Position numbers and translations under genes: made by a program
Origin: Fen-1058 sp964398185
GTDB taxonomy: Bacteria > Chloroflexota > Anaerolineae > Fen-1058
Assembly (NCBI GenBank): GCA_964398185.1
Contig: CAYNML010000012.1
Coordinates: 25,666-89,665, forward strand
Direction: 5' to 3'
Length of the DNA: 64,000 nucleotides
Notes under the pieces: generated by a model
What the model saw: only the letters and a program-made list of their open reading frames with translations
The model's database searches: none
Told to the model about the DNA's origin: nothing
In this document: piece by piece, positions 35,258 to 44,287 of the stretch
How positions within the stretch are numbered: position 1 is the stretch's first letter
Layout: the number at the start of each line of letters is the position of its first letter

Positions 35258-36799
35258 CTACGATTTCTCTTTCGTCTCACCCGCCATCAACAAACCCAGC
35301 TCTTCGGGCGTGGCCTCGCCACGATTGACGATGCCGACGATGCGGCCTTCGAACATCACCGCAATCCGATCGGACAACTCCAGAATCTCGTCCAGGTCTT
35401 CCGAGATCAGCAGAATCGCCACGCCGTTCGCGCGCTGCTCCAGCAGGCGCTGGCGGATATACTCGCTCGCGCCGATATCCACCCCGCGTGTAGGCTGGGC
35501 CGCGATCAACACCTTGGGCTGGCGCGACAATTCGCGCGCCATGATCAATTTCTGGATGTTGCCGCCCGACAGATTCTTGATGGGCGTGTCGAGGCGCGGC
35601 GTCTTCACGTTGAACTTGCTCACCAACTGGCGCGCGTGCGTATCCATGGCGGAGAAGTTCAAGAAGATGCCGCGTGTGAATTTGGGGCTGCCGTGATCGC
35701 GCAGGAACACATTCTCCTGCACGGAAAATTCGCGGATGGCGCCGTCGCGCATGCGCTCTTCCGGCACGTAAGCCAGCCCGCCTTCAATGCGCTGGCGCAG
35801 CGAAGCTCGCGTCAAATCCTGCCCGGAGATCAGCACGGCGCCCCCGGTCACCTTGCGCAGCCCCGCCAGACACTCGGCCAATTCGCGCTGGCCGTTGCCC
35901 GACACGCCCGCCAACCCGACAATCTCGCCGCCGCGCACGTCCAGATCCACCCCGCGCAGCGCCTCCGTGCCGCGATCGCCCATCGCCTGTAAGGCGTTGA
36001 TGTTGAGCTTCACTGCGCCGGGATTGAACGGCTGCGGAGCCAGCGGCTTGATCTCGCGGCCCACCATCATCTGCGCCAGTTCCTTGCGCGTCACGCCCTC
36101 GGCCGATCGGGTTTCCACCGACCGCCCGTCGCGCAGCACCGTAATCCGCTGGCTGATCGCCATCACCTCGTGCAATTTATGCGAGATGAAGATTAACGCG
36201 TGACCTTCCTGCGCCATGCGCCTGAACGTCACGAACAGATCGTCCACTTCCTGCGGCGTCAACACGGCCGTCGGCTCGTCAAGAATGATCAGACTTGCGC
36301 CGCGATACAGCGCCTTGATGATCTCCACGCGCTGCTGCTCACCCACTGCCAACTGCCAGATGTAGGCCGCGGGATCGACTTTGAGACCGTACGTCTTGGC
36401 CAGCTCCTCGACGCGCTTGGCCACCCGATCGAGATCGAGGCGCGGCTCGCGGGTGGACTTCAAGCCCAGCGCCACGTTCTCGGCCACCGTCAACGTGGAG
36501 ACCAGCATGAAGTGCTGATGGATCATGCCGATGCCCGCGCGGATCGCATCCGCGGGCGAGTGGAAGATTACCGGCTCGCCGTTAATGACGATCTGCCCTT
36601 CGTCGGGTTTATACAACCCGTAAAGCTGGCGCATCAACGTGCTCTTGCCCGCGCCGTTCTCGCCGAGCAAAGCATGCACCTCGCCCGCGGTCACATCAAA
36701 GTTGACGTGATCGTTGGCCAGCACGCCCGGAAAGCGCTTGACGATATTGCGCATTTCCAGCCGTTGAATGCGAATCTGGGGTTGCTGTTGATCGGCCAT
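35258..36799 (-). CDS. nucleoside-type ABC transporter ATPase (two ATPase domains)
   Basis: This 513-residue ATPase has two nucleotide-binding domains like RbsA and NupO/YufO. The first has Walker A GENGAGKST and LAVGEQQR. The second has a modified Walker A region (AGVSGNGQRE) and LSGGNIQK. It serves the BMP-type binding protein and the two permeases at 36882-40034 on the same strand. Such systems import nucleosides. It follows the binding-protein gene and stands closest to the molybdenum hydroxylase genes. Confidence 0.92.
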   Translation of the reverse strand: MADQQQPQIRIQRLEMRNIVKRFPGVLANDHVNFDVTAGEVHALLGENGAGKSTLMRQLYGLYKPDEGQIVINGEPVIFHSPADAIRAGIGMIHQHFMLVSTLTVAENVALGLKSTREPRLDLDRVAKRVEELAKTYGLKVDPAAYIWQLAVGEQQRVEIIKALYRGASLIILDEPTAVLTPQEVDDLFVTFRRMAQEGHALIFISHKLHEVMAISQRITVLRDGRSVETRSAEGVTRKELAQMMVGREIKPLAPQPFNPGAVKLNINALQAMGDRGTEALRGVDLDVRGGEIVGLAGVSGNGQRELAECLAGLRKVTGGAVLISGQDLTRASLRQRIEGGLAYVPEERMRDGAIREFSVQENVFLRDHGSPKFTRGIFLNFSAMDTHARQLVSKFNVKTPRLDTPIKNLSGGNIQKLIMARELSRQPKVLIAAQPTRGVDIGASEYIRQRLLEQRANGVAILLISEDLDEILELSDRIAVMFEGRIVGIVNRGEATPEELGLLMAGETKEKS

Positions 36800-36811
36800 G
36801 AGTGCTCATTG

Positions 36812-36870
36812 TCCACGAAGGACACGAAGCCCACTTAGAAACCTTCGTGCAACTTCGTGTTCTTCGTGGA
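36812..36870. repeat. palindrome, CACGAAG word family
   Basis: Arms TCCACGAAGGACACGAAG (36812-36829) and the complement at 36853-36870 pair with one mismatch. The loop holds one more TTCGTG word. It lies between the ATPase start and the binding-protein stop, 12 bases from the stop. It is similar in plan to the element at 270-314 (CACGAAT words). Confidence 0.88.
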
Positions 36871-36881
36871 TCAGATTTGGA

Positions 36882-37889
36882 CTACGGTTGAACTTTGATT
36901 GATCCGTCTTTGATGCCCGCAATTGCTGCTTCGGCCGCTGCCTTGGCGTCCGCCGGCAGCGCAAAGCCTGAGTTGAAGCCCATCTTCAAGCCGTCATTGT
37001 TCAAGTGCAGGACGTATTTTTCGCCGCCCAGATCGCCCGCTTTGATCTTGGCAATCAAGTCCTTGAGGCTGGGCGCCCAGTCGTAGATTTGCGAAGAAAC
37101 CACCAGCGCCGGAGCCAGCGAGGATTGATCGGATTGCGTGCCGAACCACAGTACGTTGCCCGCGTCCTTCGCCGCCCCGATCGAGCCGACCACCGACTGC
37201 GACGAGCCGGTCAGCACGTCCGCGCCGTTGGCGATGTGGGCCTTGGCCGCTTCGGTCATCTTCGCCACGTCGGAGAACGAGCCGGTCCAGGTTTTGCTCA
37301 CCTGCACGCTCGGATCAGTGGCCGCCACACCCTGCATGAAGCCATCGATGCAGGTCTTGGCATCGCCCACTTCCACCGGGCCGGTCACGCCGATCTGCTT
37401 GGCCTTGGTCAGCTTGGCCGCGATCACACCGTTGACGTAGCAGCCTTCTTCAGCCGCCGCCGTGTAGGCGGTCACATTCGGCAGCCCGAACGTATTCACA
37501 TCGGTGCCCCACGCAAACGCCACCTTGGGGAACTCCTTGGCGATTTCCTCCACAGCCGGGCCGTATTGCGAACCATGAGCCACAACCAGGTTGTAGCCCT
37601 GCGAAGCATAGTCGCGGATAGCCGCCGTAGCATCCGGCACTTTGAACATGTTCTCGGAATACTTCAACTCAAAGTTAGCTTCGCCACCCATCTCTGCCTG
37701 CACGGCCTTCAAAGCATTGAACATCGACTGACTGAAGGCCAGGTCGTTGATGGCGCTGGGCATGACCACCGCCACGCGGAACTTCTCACCGGCCGACTGT
37801 GCGCCACCGGAAGGCTGCGCGCCCGGCGCGCACCCGGACAACAACACGGCAATCAACACACTCGCGATCAACACAGTTCGAACTTTCAT
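36882..37889 (-). CDS. BMP family nucleoside-binding lipoprotein
   Basis: This 335-residue protein starts with a signal peptide and lipobox LLSGC, so it is predicted to be a lipid-anchored binding protein. The fold is that of Bmp/PnrA-type nucleoside receptors, with the core VAVVMPSAINDLAFSQSM and the later CYVNGVIAAKLTK. It delivers nucleosides or related compounds to the permeases encoded upstream (37978 and 38904). An AGAGGAGAG ribosome site precedes the ATG. Confidence 0.92.
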   Translation of the reverse strand: MKVRTVLIASVLIAVLLSGCAPGAQPSGGAQSAGEKFRVAVVMPSAINDLAFSQSMFNALKAVQAEMGGEANFELKYSENMFKVPDATAAIRDYASQGYNLVVAHGSQYGPAVEEIAKEFPKVAFAWGTDVNTFGLPNVTAYTAAAEEGCYVNGVIAAKLTKAKQIGVTGPVEVGDAKTCIDGFMQGVAATDPSVQVSKTWTGSFSDVAKMTEAAKAHIANGADVLTGSSQSVVGSIGAAKDAGNVLWFGTQSDQSSLAPALVVSSQIYDWAPSLKDLIAKIKAGDLGGEKYVLHLNNDGLKMGFNSGFALPADAKAAAEAAIAGIKDGSIKVQP

Positions 37890-37977
37890 CTTTTCTCTCC
37901 TCTTGCATAATATAGACAGTGAAGTTGTCTGGGCCGAGATAATCGATCGGGGTTGCGTGCTGGCCGATCACCTCCTT

Positions 37978-38907
37978 CTAGTTTTCACCACGCTCGAACG
38001 GCTTGTTCAAAGCCGCCGGCTGGCGCGCACGATTGATCGGGAACATCAAGGCAATGATCGTCAGAATGTATGGCAGCATCACAGCCAGGTCGGGCGAAAT
38101 CCCCACGCCCAGCACCTGCATGAAATTTTGCAGCGAGGTGATGGTACTGAACAACAGCGCGCCAATGACGATGCCTGAGGGACGCCAGCCGCCGAAGTAC
38201 ACCAACGCCACCGCAATGAAACCCAGCCCCGCGGTGAGGTTATCCTGAAAGAGCTTGACGGTCGCCAGTGACATCGAAGCGCCCGCGATGCCCGCCAGGA
38301 TCGCGCCCAGGGATACGCACACATACCGCACCCGATTGACACTCACACCTAGCGAGTCTGCCGCCGCAGGACTTTGCCCCACCGCCTTAATCTTCAAACC
38401 CCACGTCGTCCGCTCCAGCACGAACCAGGCCAGCGGCACGAGCAGGAACGCGCCATACACCACGATGCTTTGATTGAACAAGGCTGGCCCGATGATGGGG
38501 ATGTCACTCAAGATGGGGATGGGCAGGGGCTTGAAGCCGTCCACCGTTTTCACCGTGCCGATGGTCACACGAAACAGCAGGCTCGATAAGCCGAGTCCAA
38601 AAATATAGAGACCGATGCCGCTGATGCCCTGCTCGGCTTTCAAAGACACGCTGATGACGGACATCAACAGACCCATCAGCAAGCCCGCTACTCCCGCCAG
38701 GAAAAGACCAAGCCACAGGCCGGCTGCCCCGGGCACATTGAGCGCGATGAAAAATCCGACGTAGGCGCCCACCAGCATGATGCCGTCGACGCCGAGGTTG
38801 ACGACGCCCGAGCGCTGCGCGAACATCTCGCCGATGGCCCCGTACAGATATGGCGTGGCAAACGTGATCGCACTGGCAATGATGCCGATCAACACAACTT
38901 CGTTCAT
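37978..38907 (-). CDS. nucleoside ABC transporter permease (YufQ/NupQ type)
   Basis: This 309-residue permease of the BPD_transp_2 family has about nine helices, with the opening TFATPYLYGAIGEMFAQRSGVVNLGVDG and the later YFGGWRPSGIVIGALLFS. Its start overlaps the end of the partner permease (38904) by 4 bases (ATGA), so the two are coupled. The 88-base gap to the binding protein includes a TATATTAT-like sequence that could be a -10. Confidence 0.92.
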   Translation of the reverse strand: MNEVVLIGIIASAITFATPYLYGAIGEMFAQRSGVVNLGVDGIMLVGAYVGFFIALNVPGAAGLWLGLFLAGVAGLLMGLLMSVISVSLKAEQGISGIGLYIFGLGLSSLLFRVTIGTVKTVDGFKPLPIPILSDIPIIGPALFNQSIVVYGAFLLVPLAWFVLERTTWGLKIKAVGQSPAAADSLGVSVNRVRYVCVSLGAILAGIAGASMSLATVKLFQDNLTAGLGFIAVALVYFGGWRPSGIVIGALLFSTITSLQNFMQVLGVGISPDLAVMLPYILTIIALMFPINRARQPAALNKPFERGEN

Positions 38908-40034
38908 GCCGTCACGGCCTCCTCTTCCACGGTGGTGACGGTCGTGGAGGCGCGGCGCGCGGCCCGCTTGCGCGCATAGTATTGCGAACCGACGACGAAG
39001 AGTACGATGAGGCCCAGCAGCACATCAACCAACGACGAGGGGACTTGCACGGCGCGCTGCATTTTATCCGCGCCCACCAGCAGCGAACCAAACAAATACG
39101 ACGCCGGAATCGTACCCAACGGATGCAGCCCGCCGAAGAGCGCCGCCACGATGCCGCTGAAGCCATAACCGCTGGTAACGCCTTCCAGCAAGCGGTGCTG
39201 CACGCCAATCACTTCGACGACGCCCGCCAGCCCGGCAAAGCCGCCGGCCAGCGTCAGCGCCAGCATCTGATAGATCGGCACGCGAATGCCGGCATAGCGC
39301 GACGCATCCGGACTCAAGCCCACCGCGCGGATGCGATACCCGATCGTCGTGCGCCACAAAAAGATGTAGACGACAACTGCCAGAATGATGGCCACAATTG
39401 CGCCGGTATGCAGCAGGGTCTGCGGCACGATCTTGGGCAGCCAGACAGCGTCGGGCAATTGCTCGGACTGAGGTAAAAAAGTGCCCGCGGTCACACCGGT
39501 GGTATCCATGAGCGGGCCTTTCAACATGGCGAGGAGAATCTGGGCGGCCACCACGTTCAACATCACCGTGCTCAGAATCTCATTCACACCGAAGCGCGCT
39601 TTCAACACACCGGGAATGAAACCCCAGAACGCGCCCGCCGCAAAGCCCGCGATCATCGTCAGCGGGACCAGCAGCCACGCCGGCAGCGGGCTGAAGGCCA
39701 GCGAAAAAGCGGTCGCAGCCAGCGCCCCCAGGATGATCTGCCCCTCTGCGCCGATGTTGATCACACTGGCGCGGAACGCGATACAAATACCCAAGCCCAC
39801 CAGCAAGAGCGGCGTCGCCTTGGCGATGGACTGCGTAATCCCAAACACGCTCCCAAACGCGCCGCTGATCATCGCCGCATAGGCTTCCAGCGGGTTCACG
39901 CCCAGCAATAGCAGAATCACCGCGCCAACGGCCAGGGCAAACAAGACGGCCAGCAGCGGCATAGCCAGGCTGAACGCGACGTCATTCCAATTAGCACGAG
40001 GTTTGCGGCGGGTGCTGGGTGGTGCGGGTGGCAT
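38904..40034 (-). CDS. nucleoside ABC transporter permease (YufP/NupP type)
   Basis: This 376-residue permease has a Pro- and Arg-rich head (PPAPPSTRRKPR) before the first helix. The core segment RASVINIGAEGQIILGALAAT is the family signature. The C-terminal tail is basic and acidic (RKRAARRAS, VEEEA). The ATG at 40034 is chosen because the family sequence starts there, although no Shine-Dalgarno lies upstream. Instead a promoter ends 7 bases before it, so a leaderless transcript is possible. It heads the nucleoside transporter operon. Confidence 0.9.
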   Translation of the reverse strand: MPPAPPSTRRKPRANWNDVAFSLAMPLLAVLFALAVGAVILLLLGVNPLEAYAAMISGAFGSVFGITQSIAKATPLLLVGLGICIAFRASVINIGAEGQIILGALAATAFSLAFSPLPAWLLVPLTMIAGFAAGAFWGFIPGVLKARFGVNEILSTVMLNVVAAQILLAMLKGPLMDTTGVTAGTFLPQSEQLPDAVWLPKIVPQTLLHTGAIVAIILAVVVYIFLWRTTIGYRIRAVGLSPDASRYAGIRVPIYQMLALTLAGGFAGLAGVVEVIGVQHRLLEGVTSGYGFSGIVAALFGGLHPLGTIPASYLFGSLLVGADKMQRAVQVPSSLVDVLLGLIVLFVVGSQYYARKRAARRASTTVTTVEEEAVTA

Positions 40035-40041
40035 ATCTAAG

Positions 40042-40069
40042 AGTATAGTGATCCTGCCCCAGAAGGCAA
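40042..40069 (-). promoter_or_regulatory. promoter, possibly leaderless, of nucleoside transporter operon
   Basis: On the reverse strand TTGCCT (40064-40069), 16 bases, TATACT (40042-40047). The ATG follows after only 7 bases, so transcription would begin at or next to the start codon. Confidence 0.45.
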
Positions 40070-40160
40070 ATGACAATTGACGGGAAAAGACATGACCAAT
40101 GACACGTCTGACGACTGTCGTCTGGTCAATTTTCGCCGTGAGGTGCGGTAAAATACGCGC

Positions 40161-41006
40161 ATGACCTACACGACGCTCCTCGCCACCGACCAACTCGCGC
40201 AGCACCTGGCTGATCCTGACTGGGCCATCTTCGATTGCCGCTTCTCGCTGGCCGATCCCGAACGCGGCCGCCGCGATTACGCGCAGGCGCACATTCCCGG
40301 CGCACTTTACGCCCATCTCAACGAGGATCTTTCCGGGCCGATCCTACCCGGCGTCACCGGGCGGCATCCCCTGCCCGCGATCGATACGCTCGCTGCGACG
40401 TTTTCGCAGTGGGGCATCGACGCGGGAGTCCAAGTGGTGGCCTACGACGACAGCGGCGGCGGCATGGCCGCGCGCCTGTGGTGGCTGCTGCGCTGGTTGG
40501 GACATGAAGCCGTGGCCGTGCTTGATGGCGATTGGCGCAAGTGGCAGCGCGAAGGCCGTCCCACGCGTAACGGCGTGGCGATTCGAACCGCGCGCCAGTT
40601 CGTACCACACCCCCGATCGGATCTGCTCATCCCGTTAGACGACGTTGACCACTGGCGGCATCTTGCCGATCATCGGCTCTGCGACTCCCGCACCGCCGAT
40701 CGGTTCCACGGCGAGAACGAGACCATCGATCCGGTGGCCGGGCACATCCCTGGCGCCATCAGCGCCCCCTACCCCGACAATCTCAATCCCGACGGCACTT
40801 TTCGATCCGACGCAGAACTGCGCGCGCGCTTCACCGCCCTGCTGGGCGACACGCCCGCCGAACACACCGCCTTCTACTGCGGCTCCGGCGTGACCGCGGC
40901 GCAGAACATTCTCGCGGTGAAGCACGCCGGATTGGGCGATGCCAAATTGTACGCCGGATCGTGGAGCGAGTGGATTACCAATCCACAACGCCCGATCGAG
41001 AAATAG
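40161..41006 (+). CDS. thiosulfate/3-mercaptopyruvate sulfurtransferase
   Basis: This 281-residue two-domain rhodanese moves sulfur from thiosulfate or mercaptopyruvate to acceptors. The catalytic Cys is in YCGSGVTAA in the second domain, while the first domain lacks a matching Cys, as usual. The interdomain region with LIPLDDVDHW is typical. A TAAAAT box lies 6 bases before the ATG and there is no clear Shine-Dalgarno, so the message may be leaderless. It converges on aceA with a terminator hairpin between them. Confidence 0.93.
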   Translation: MTYTTLLATDQLAQHLADPDWAIFDCRFSLADPERGRRDYAQAHIPGALYAHLNEDLSGPILPGVTGRHPLPAIDTLAATFSQWGIDAGVQVVAYDDSGGGMAARLWWLLRWLGHEAVAVLDGDWRKWQREGRPTRNGVAIRTARQFVPHPRSDLLIPLDDVDHWRHLADHRLCDSRTADRFHGENETIDPVAGHIPGAISAPYPDNLNPDGTFRSDAELRARFTALLGDTPAEHTAFYCGSGVTAAQNILAVKHAGLGDAKLYAGSWSEWITNPQRPIEK

Positions 41007-41042
41007 AAACCTCCCGGAGGGTTGAATCCTCCGGGAGGTTTA
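41007..41042. terminator. bidirectional terminator, shared hairpin family
   Basis: The arms AAACCTCCCGGAGG and CCTCCGGGAGGTTT pair perfectly over a GTTGAAT loop and give A and T runs on both strands. It lies between the sulfurtransferase and aceA stops. Nearly the same hairpin, including the TTGAA loop, lies at 63347-63379. Confidence 0.85.
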
Positions 41043-41052
41043 TCGGCAGCGC

Positions 41053-42342
41053 CTACTGCACAGCACTGAACTGCTCTTCCTCCGTCGAACCCTTCAACGC
41101 CGTCGTCGAAATGCCTTCCCCCGTCACGGCGATCTGAACTTCGTCGAAGTAGCCCGCCCCCACAAACGACTGGTGCTTCGTCGCGAGGTAACCGTTCTTC
41201 TCCAGGGCGAACTCGCGCTCCTGCACCATCTTCGAATAAGCCAGCATGCCTTGATCTTTGTAGGCGTGCGCCAACTCGAACATGCTCATGTTCAGCGTAT
41301 GGAAACCGGCCAGCGTCACAAACTGGAACTTGTAGCCCAGCTCGGCCAGCTGCTCCTGGAAGGTCGCCATCGTCTTCTCGTCGAGGTTGCGCTGCCAGTT
41401 GAACGACGGCGAGCAGTTGTAGGCCAGCATCTTGTTGGGGAATTTCTCGTGCACGCCCTGCGCGAATTCGCGCGCCTCGCCAAGGTCGGGCTTCGCGGTC
41501 TCGCACCACAGCATATCGGCATACGGCGCATAAGCGCAGGCTTTCGCAATCGCATACTCGATGCCGCCGCGCACAGTCCAGTAGCCTTCGACGGTCTGCT
41601 CGCCAGTGGCGAACTTTTCATCGACGGGATCATTGATCGCGCGGATCAAATTTGCGCCGAGCGAATCGGTGCGCGCGATGATGATCGTCGGCACGCCGAG
41701 CACGTCGGCGGCCAGCCGCGCCGCAATCAGCTTCGGTACGAATTCGTGCACCGTCACCAGCACTTTGCCGCCCATGTGGCCGCACTTTTTCAACGACGAC
41801 AATTGATCTTCCAGGTGCACCGCCGCGGCGCCCGCTTCGATCATGGCCTTGATCAACTCAAACGTATTCAACGGCCCGCCGAAACCGGCCTCAGCATCGG
41901 CGACGATGGGCGCAAACCAGTAGATGTCGCTCTTGCCCTGCATGTGCTGGATCTGATCGGCGCGAATCAGCGCATTGTTCAAGCGGCGGATCACATTGGG
42001 CACGCTGCTGACGGGATACAACGATTGATCGGGATACATTTGCAACGCGTCGTTCGCATCACCCGCCACCTGCCAGCCCGAGAGGTAGATCGCGTCGAGT
42101 CCGGCGCTCACCATCTCGACGGCTTGATTGCCCGTCAGCGCCCCCAACGCGCGAATGAACGGCTTGCGGTGCAGCAGATGCCACAGCCGCGTCGCGCCCA
42201 TCTCGGCCAACGTGTAATGCAGCTGGATCGATCCGCGCAGCCGCACCACTTCCGAGGCCGGATACTTGCGCGTCACGCCATCCCAGCGCGGATTGGTCGC
42301 CCAGTCGTTTTCCAGTTCGATCATCTGTGCTTTGTCGTGCAT
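41053..42342 (-). CDS. aceA: isocitrate lyase
   Basis: This 429-residue enzyme splits isocitrate into glyoxylate and succinate in the glyoxylate shunt. The catalytic motif KKCGHMGGK is present. Other family segments are WQVAGDAN, IVADAEAGFGG and YNCSPSFNW. Length is normal for the AceA group. It follows aceB on the same strand with a 91-base spacer made of repeat words. An AAGGAG site precedes the ATG. Together with aceB it allows growth on acetate or fatty acids. Confidence 0.96.
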   Translation of the reverse strand: MHDKAQMIELENDWATNPRWDGVTRKYPASEVVRLRGSIQLHYTLAEMGATRLWHLLHRKPFIRALGALTGNQAVEMVSAGLDAIYLSGWQVAGDANDALQMYPDQSLYPVSSVPNVIRRLNNALIRADQIQHMQGKSDIYWFAPIVADAEAGFGGPLNTFELIKAMIEAGAAAVHLEDQLSSLKKCGHMGGKVLVTVHEFVPKLIAARLAADVLGVPTIIIARTDSLGANLIRAINDPVDEKFATGEQTVEGYWTVRGGIEYAIAKACAYAPYADMLWCETAKPDLGEAREFAQGVHEKFPNKMLAYNCSPSFNWQRNLDEKTMATFQEQLAELGYKFQFVTLAGFHTLNMSMFELAHAYKDQGMLAYSKMVQEREFALEKNGYLATKHQSFVGAGYFDEVQIAVTGEGISTTALKGSTEEEQFSAVQ

Positions 42343-42355
42343 GGCAGGCTCCTTG

Positions 42356-42436
42356 TGAGTGCGATAGTGAGATAGTGCAATGGTGAGATAGTCGAAACGC
42401 GGCCCTTGTCTACTCGTCTACTTGTTTCCTTCCCTA
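42356..42436. repeat. stop-anchored word repeats, AGTAGAC and CTATC families
   Basis: On the reverse strand the TAG stop of aceB (42434-42436) is followed by AGTAGACG and AGTAGACA words, then CTATCTCAC, CACTATCTCAC and TATCGCAC words up to the aceA ribosome site. The second set resembles the 16-bp array at 18708. There are no strong complementary arms. Confidence 0.75.
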
Positions 42437-44044
42437 CTCCAGATACTCATAAGCCACCAGCGTCAGAAAATCTTCAAACTGCTCTTCGGTCACCACACGC
42501 TCAAAAACTTGCGCAGCCTGCGGAATCTTGCTGGCGGCGAAGTTGGCCTCGCCGTACAGCGCGCGAATCTTTTCGATCTCTTCGGGTAGCAGGGCGTGCA
42601 CCATCTCGGTGGTGACCTTCCGTCCGTCGTTGAGCACCCCGTTCGGCGAGTTGATCCACTGCCAGACCTGCGCGCGTGAAATCTCGGCGGTGGCGGCGTC
42701 TTCCATCAAGTTGTAGATCGCCACCGCCCCGGTGCCGCGCAGCCACGCCTCGATGTATTGCAGCGCGACGTTGAGATTGAGCCGCAGACCCGCTTCGGTG
42801 ATCTGGCCGCCGGGGATCGTGAAATCGATCAACTGTGCCGCGGTGACGTTCACATCTTCACGCAGTCTTTCTTTCTGGTGCGGCTTGTCGCCCAGCACGC
42901 CGTCGAAGATTTCTTTCGCCGCCGGCACCAGATCGGGATGGGCCACCCACGTCCCGTCGAAGCCGTCGCCCGATTCGCGCAGTTTATCCTCGCGCACTTT
43001 CTTCAAGGCGTTCTCATTCACGATCGGATCTTTGCGGCTCGGAATGAAGGCCGCCATCCCGCCGATGGCATGTGCCCCACGTTGATGGCACGTCTTGACG
43101 AGCAATTCCGTATAAGCACGCATAAAGGGAACCGTCATCGTCACCTGCGCCCGATCGGGAAACGCGAAGTCCGGGCGGTTGCGGAATTTCTTGATGATGC
43201 TGAACATGTAATCCCAGCGGCCCGCATTCAGCCCGGCGATGTGATCGCGCAGTTCGTACAGAATCTCTTCCATCTCGAACGCCGCGAGGATCGTCTCGAT
43301 CAGCACCGTCACCTTGATCGTCCCACGCGGTAAGCCAAGCTCATCCTGCGCCAGGTTGAACACCTCGTTCCACAAGCGCGCTTCCAGATGGCTTTCGAGT
43401 TTGGGCAGATAGAAATACGGGCCGGTGCCTTTGTCGAGCAGGCGTCTGGCGTTGTGGAAGAAGTACAGGCCAAAGTCGAACAACGAGCCGGACATGGGCT
43501 GCCCATCGATCAGCACGTGCTTCTCGGTGAGATGCCAGCCGCGCGGTCGCACCAGCAACAGCGCCACCTGCTCGTTGAGGCGGTAGAGCCGATCGGGTGT
43601 TTGTAGTTCGATCGTGCGCTCGATCGCTTCGCGCAGATTGAGGTGCCCTTGCAGCAGGTTATCCCACGTCGGCGAGTTGGCATCCTCGAAGTCCGCCATA
43701 AACACATCGGCCCCCGAGTTGAGCGCGTTGATCAACATCTTGCGCTCGGTGGGACCGGTGATTTCGACATGACGGCGTTGCAGATCGGGCGGGATGGGCG
43801 CGACCTGCCACGCTCGATCCGATCGGATGTGCGCGGTCTCAGGCAGAAAATCGGGCAACACACCCCGATCGATCTGCTGCTGCCGCGCGGCTCTGCGCTG
43901 CAACAATGCGCGGCGGCGCGGATCGAACGTGCGCTGCAACTGGGCAACGAAACGCAAGGCTTCAGGCGTGAGGATTTCCGCGTACTCTGGTGTGATTGGC
44001 CCTGTGACAACCACACCGTCTGGCGAAGGACGAGACTCGTTCAT
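42434..44044 (-). CDS. aceB: malate synthase A
   Basis: This 536-residue enzyme condenses glyoxylate with acetyl-CoA to malate. Family segments visible are EDANSPTWDNLLQGH, a catalytic region TVLIETILAAFEMEEIL, and GFDGTWVAHPDL. Length is usual for the A form. CCAGGAGGT precedes the ATG. It heads the aceB-aceA pair, driven by the promoter at 44102-44131. Confidence 0.96.
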   Translation of the reverse strand: MNESRPSPDGVVVTGPITPEYAEILTPEALRFVAQLQRTFDPRRRALLQRRAARQQQIDRGVLPDFLPETAHIRSDRAWQVAPIPPDLQRRHVEITGPTERKMLINALNSGADVFMADFEDANSPTWDNLLQGHLNLREAIERTIELQTPDRLYRLNEQVALLLVRPRGWHLTEKHVLIDGQPMSGSLFDFGLYFFHNARRLLDKGTGPYFYLPKLESHLEARLWNEVFNLAQDELGLPRGTIKVTVLIETILAAFEMEEILYELRDHIAGLNAGRWDYMFSIIKKFRNRPDFAFPDRAQVTMTVPFMRAYTELLVKTCHQRGAHAIGGMAAFIPSRKDPIVNENALKKVREDKLRESGDGFDGTWVAHPDLVPAAKEIFDGVLGDKPHQKERLREDVNVTAAQLIDFTIPGGQITEAGLRLNLNVALQYIEAWLRGTGAVAIYNLMEDAATAEISRAQVWQWINSPNGVLNDGRKVTTEMVHALLPEEIEKIRALYGEANFAASKIPQAAQVFERVVTEEQFEDFLTLVAYEYLE

Positions 44045-44101
44045 AACCGCTGGACCTCCTGGCTAGGGATGTGCGCCGGGTTTATGACGCAGTGCGTTTA
44101 T

Positions 44102-44131
44102 AGTATAACCACATTGTGAGTGTTTGATCAA
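44102..44131 (-). promoter_or_regulatory. promoter of aceBA
   Basis: On the reverse strand TTGATC (44126-44131), 18 bases, TATACT (44102-44107). Transcription would start about 50 bases before the aceB ATG. The -35 lies in a TTTGATCAA palindrome that might be an operator. Confidence 0.55.
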
Positions 44132-44192
44132 GACACAAATTCAGTCACGTAAAAACGGCGGCAGGGACGCCGGTGACGGGGTGCGACCAACG

Positions 44193-44227
44193 AATACAGA
44201 CCCTGGCGCTGGGCCAGGGTCTGTATT
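44193..44227 (-). terminator. hairpin downstream of the secreted protein gene
   Basis: Perfect 15-base arms AATACAGACCCTGGC and GCCAGGGTCTGTATT with a 5-base loop, 61 bases past the stop. A long U run is missing, so its strength is uncertain. Nothing else is recognised in 44228-44287. Confidence 0.65.
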
Positions 44228-44287
44228 TGAATGGTAGGGATGGGGGCCGGCAATCGAATATTAGTGGCGACCGGGCGCGCTCCTCGG

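Noticed and set aside
38904..40316. Upstream extension of the permease to residue 470
   Set aside because: The added 94 residues are not hydrophobic, have no ribosome site, and lie over the sulfurtransferase start on the other strand.
44126..44131. Operator-like TTTGATCAA near the aceBA promoter
   Set aside because: It is a short palindrome common in this GATC-rich DNA and does not match a known regulator site well enough to call.
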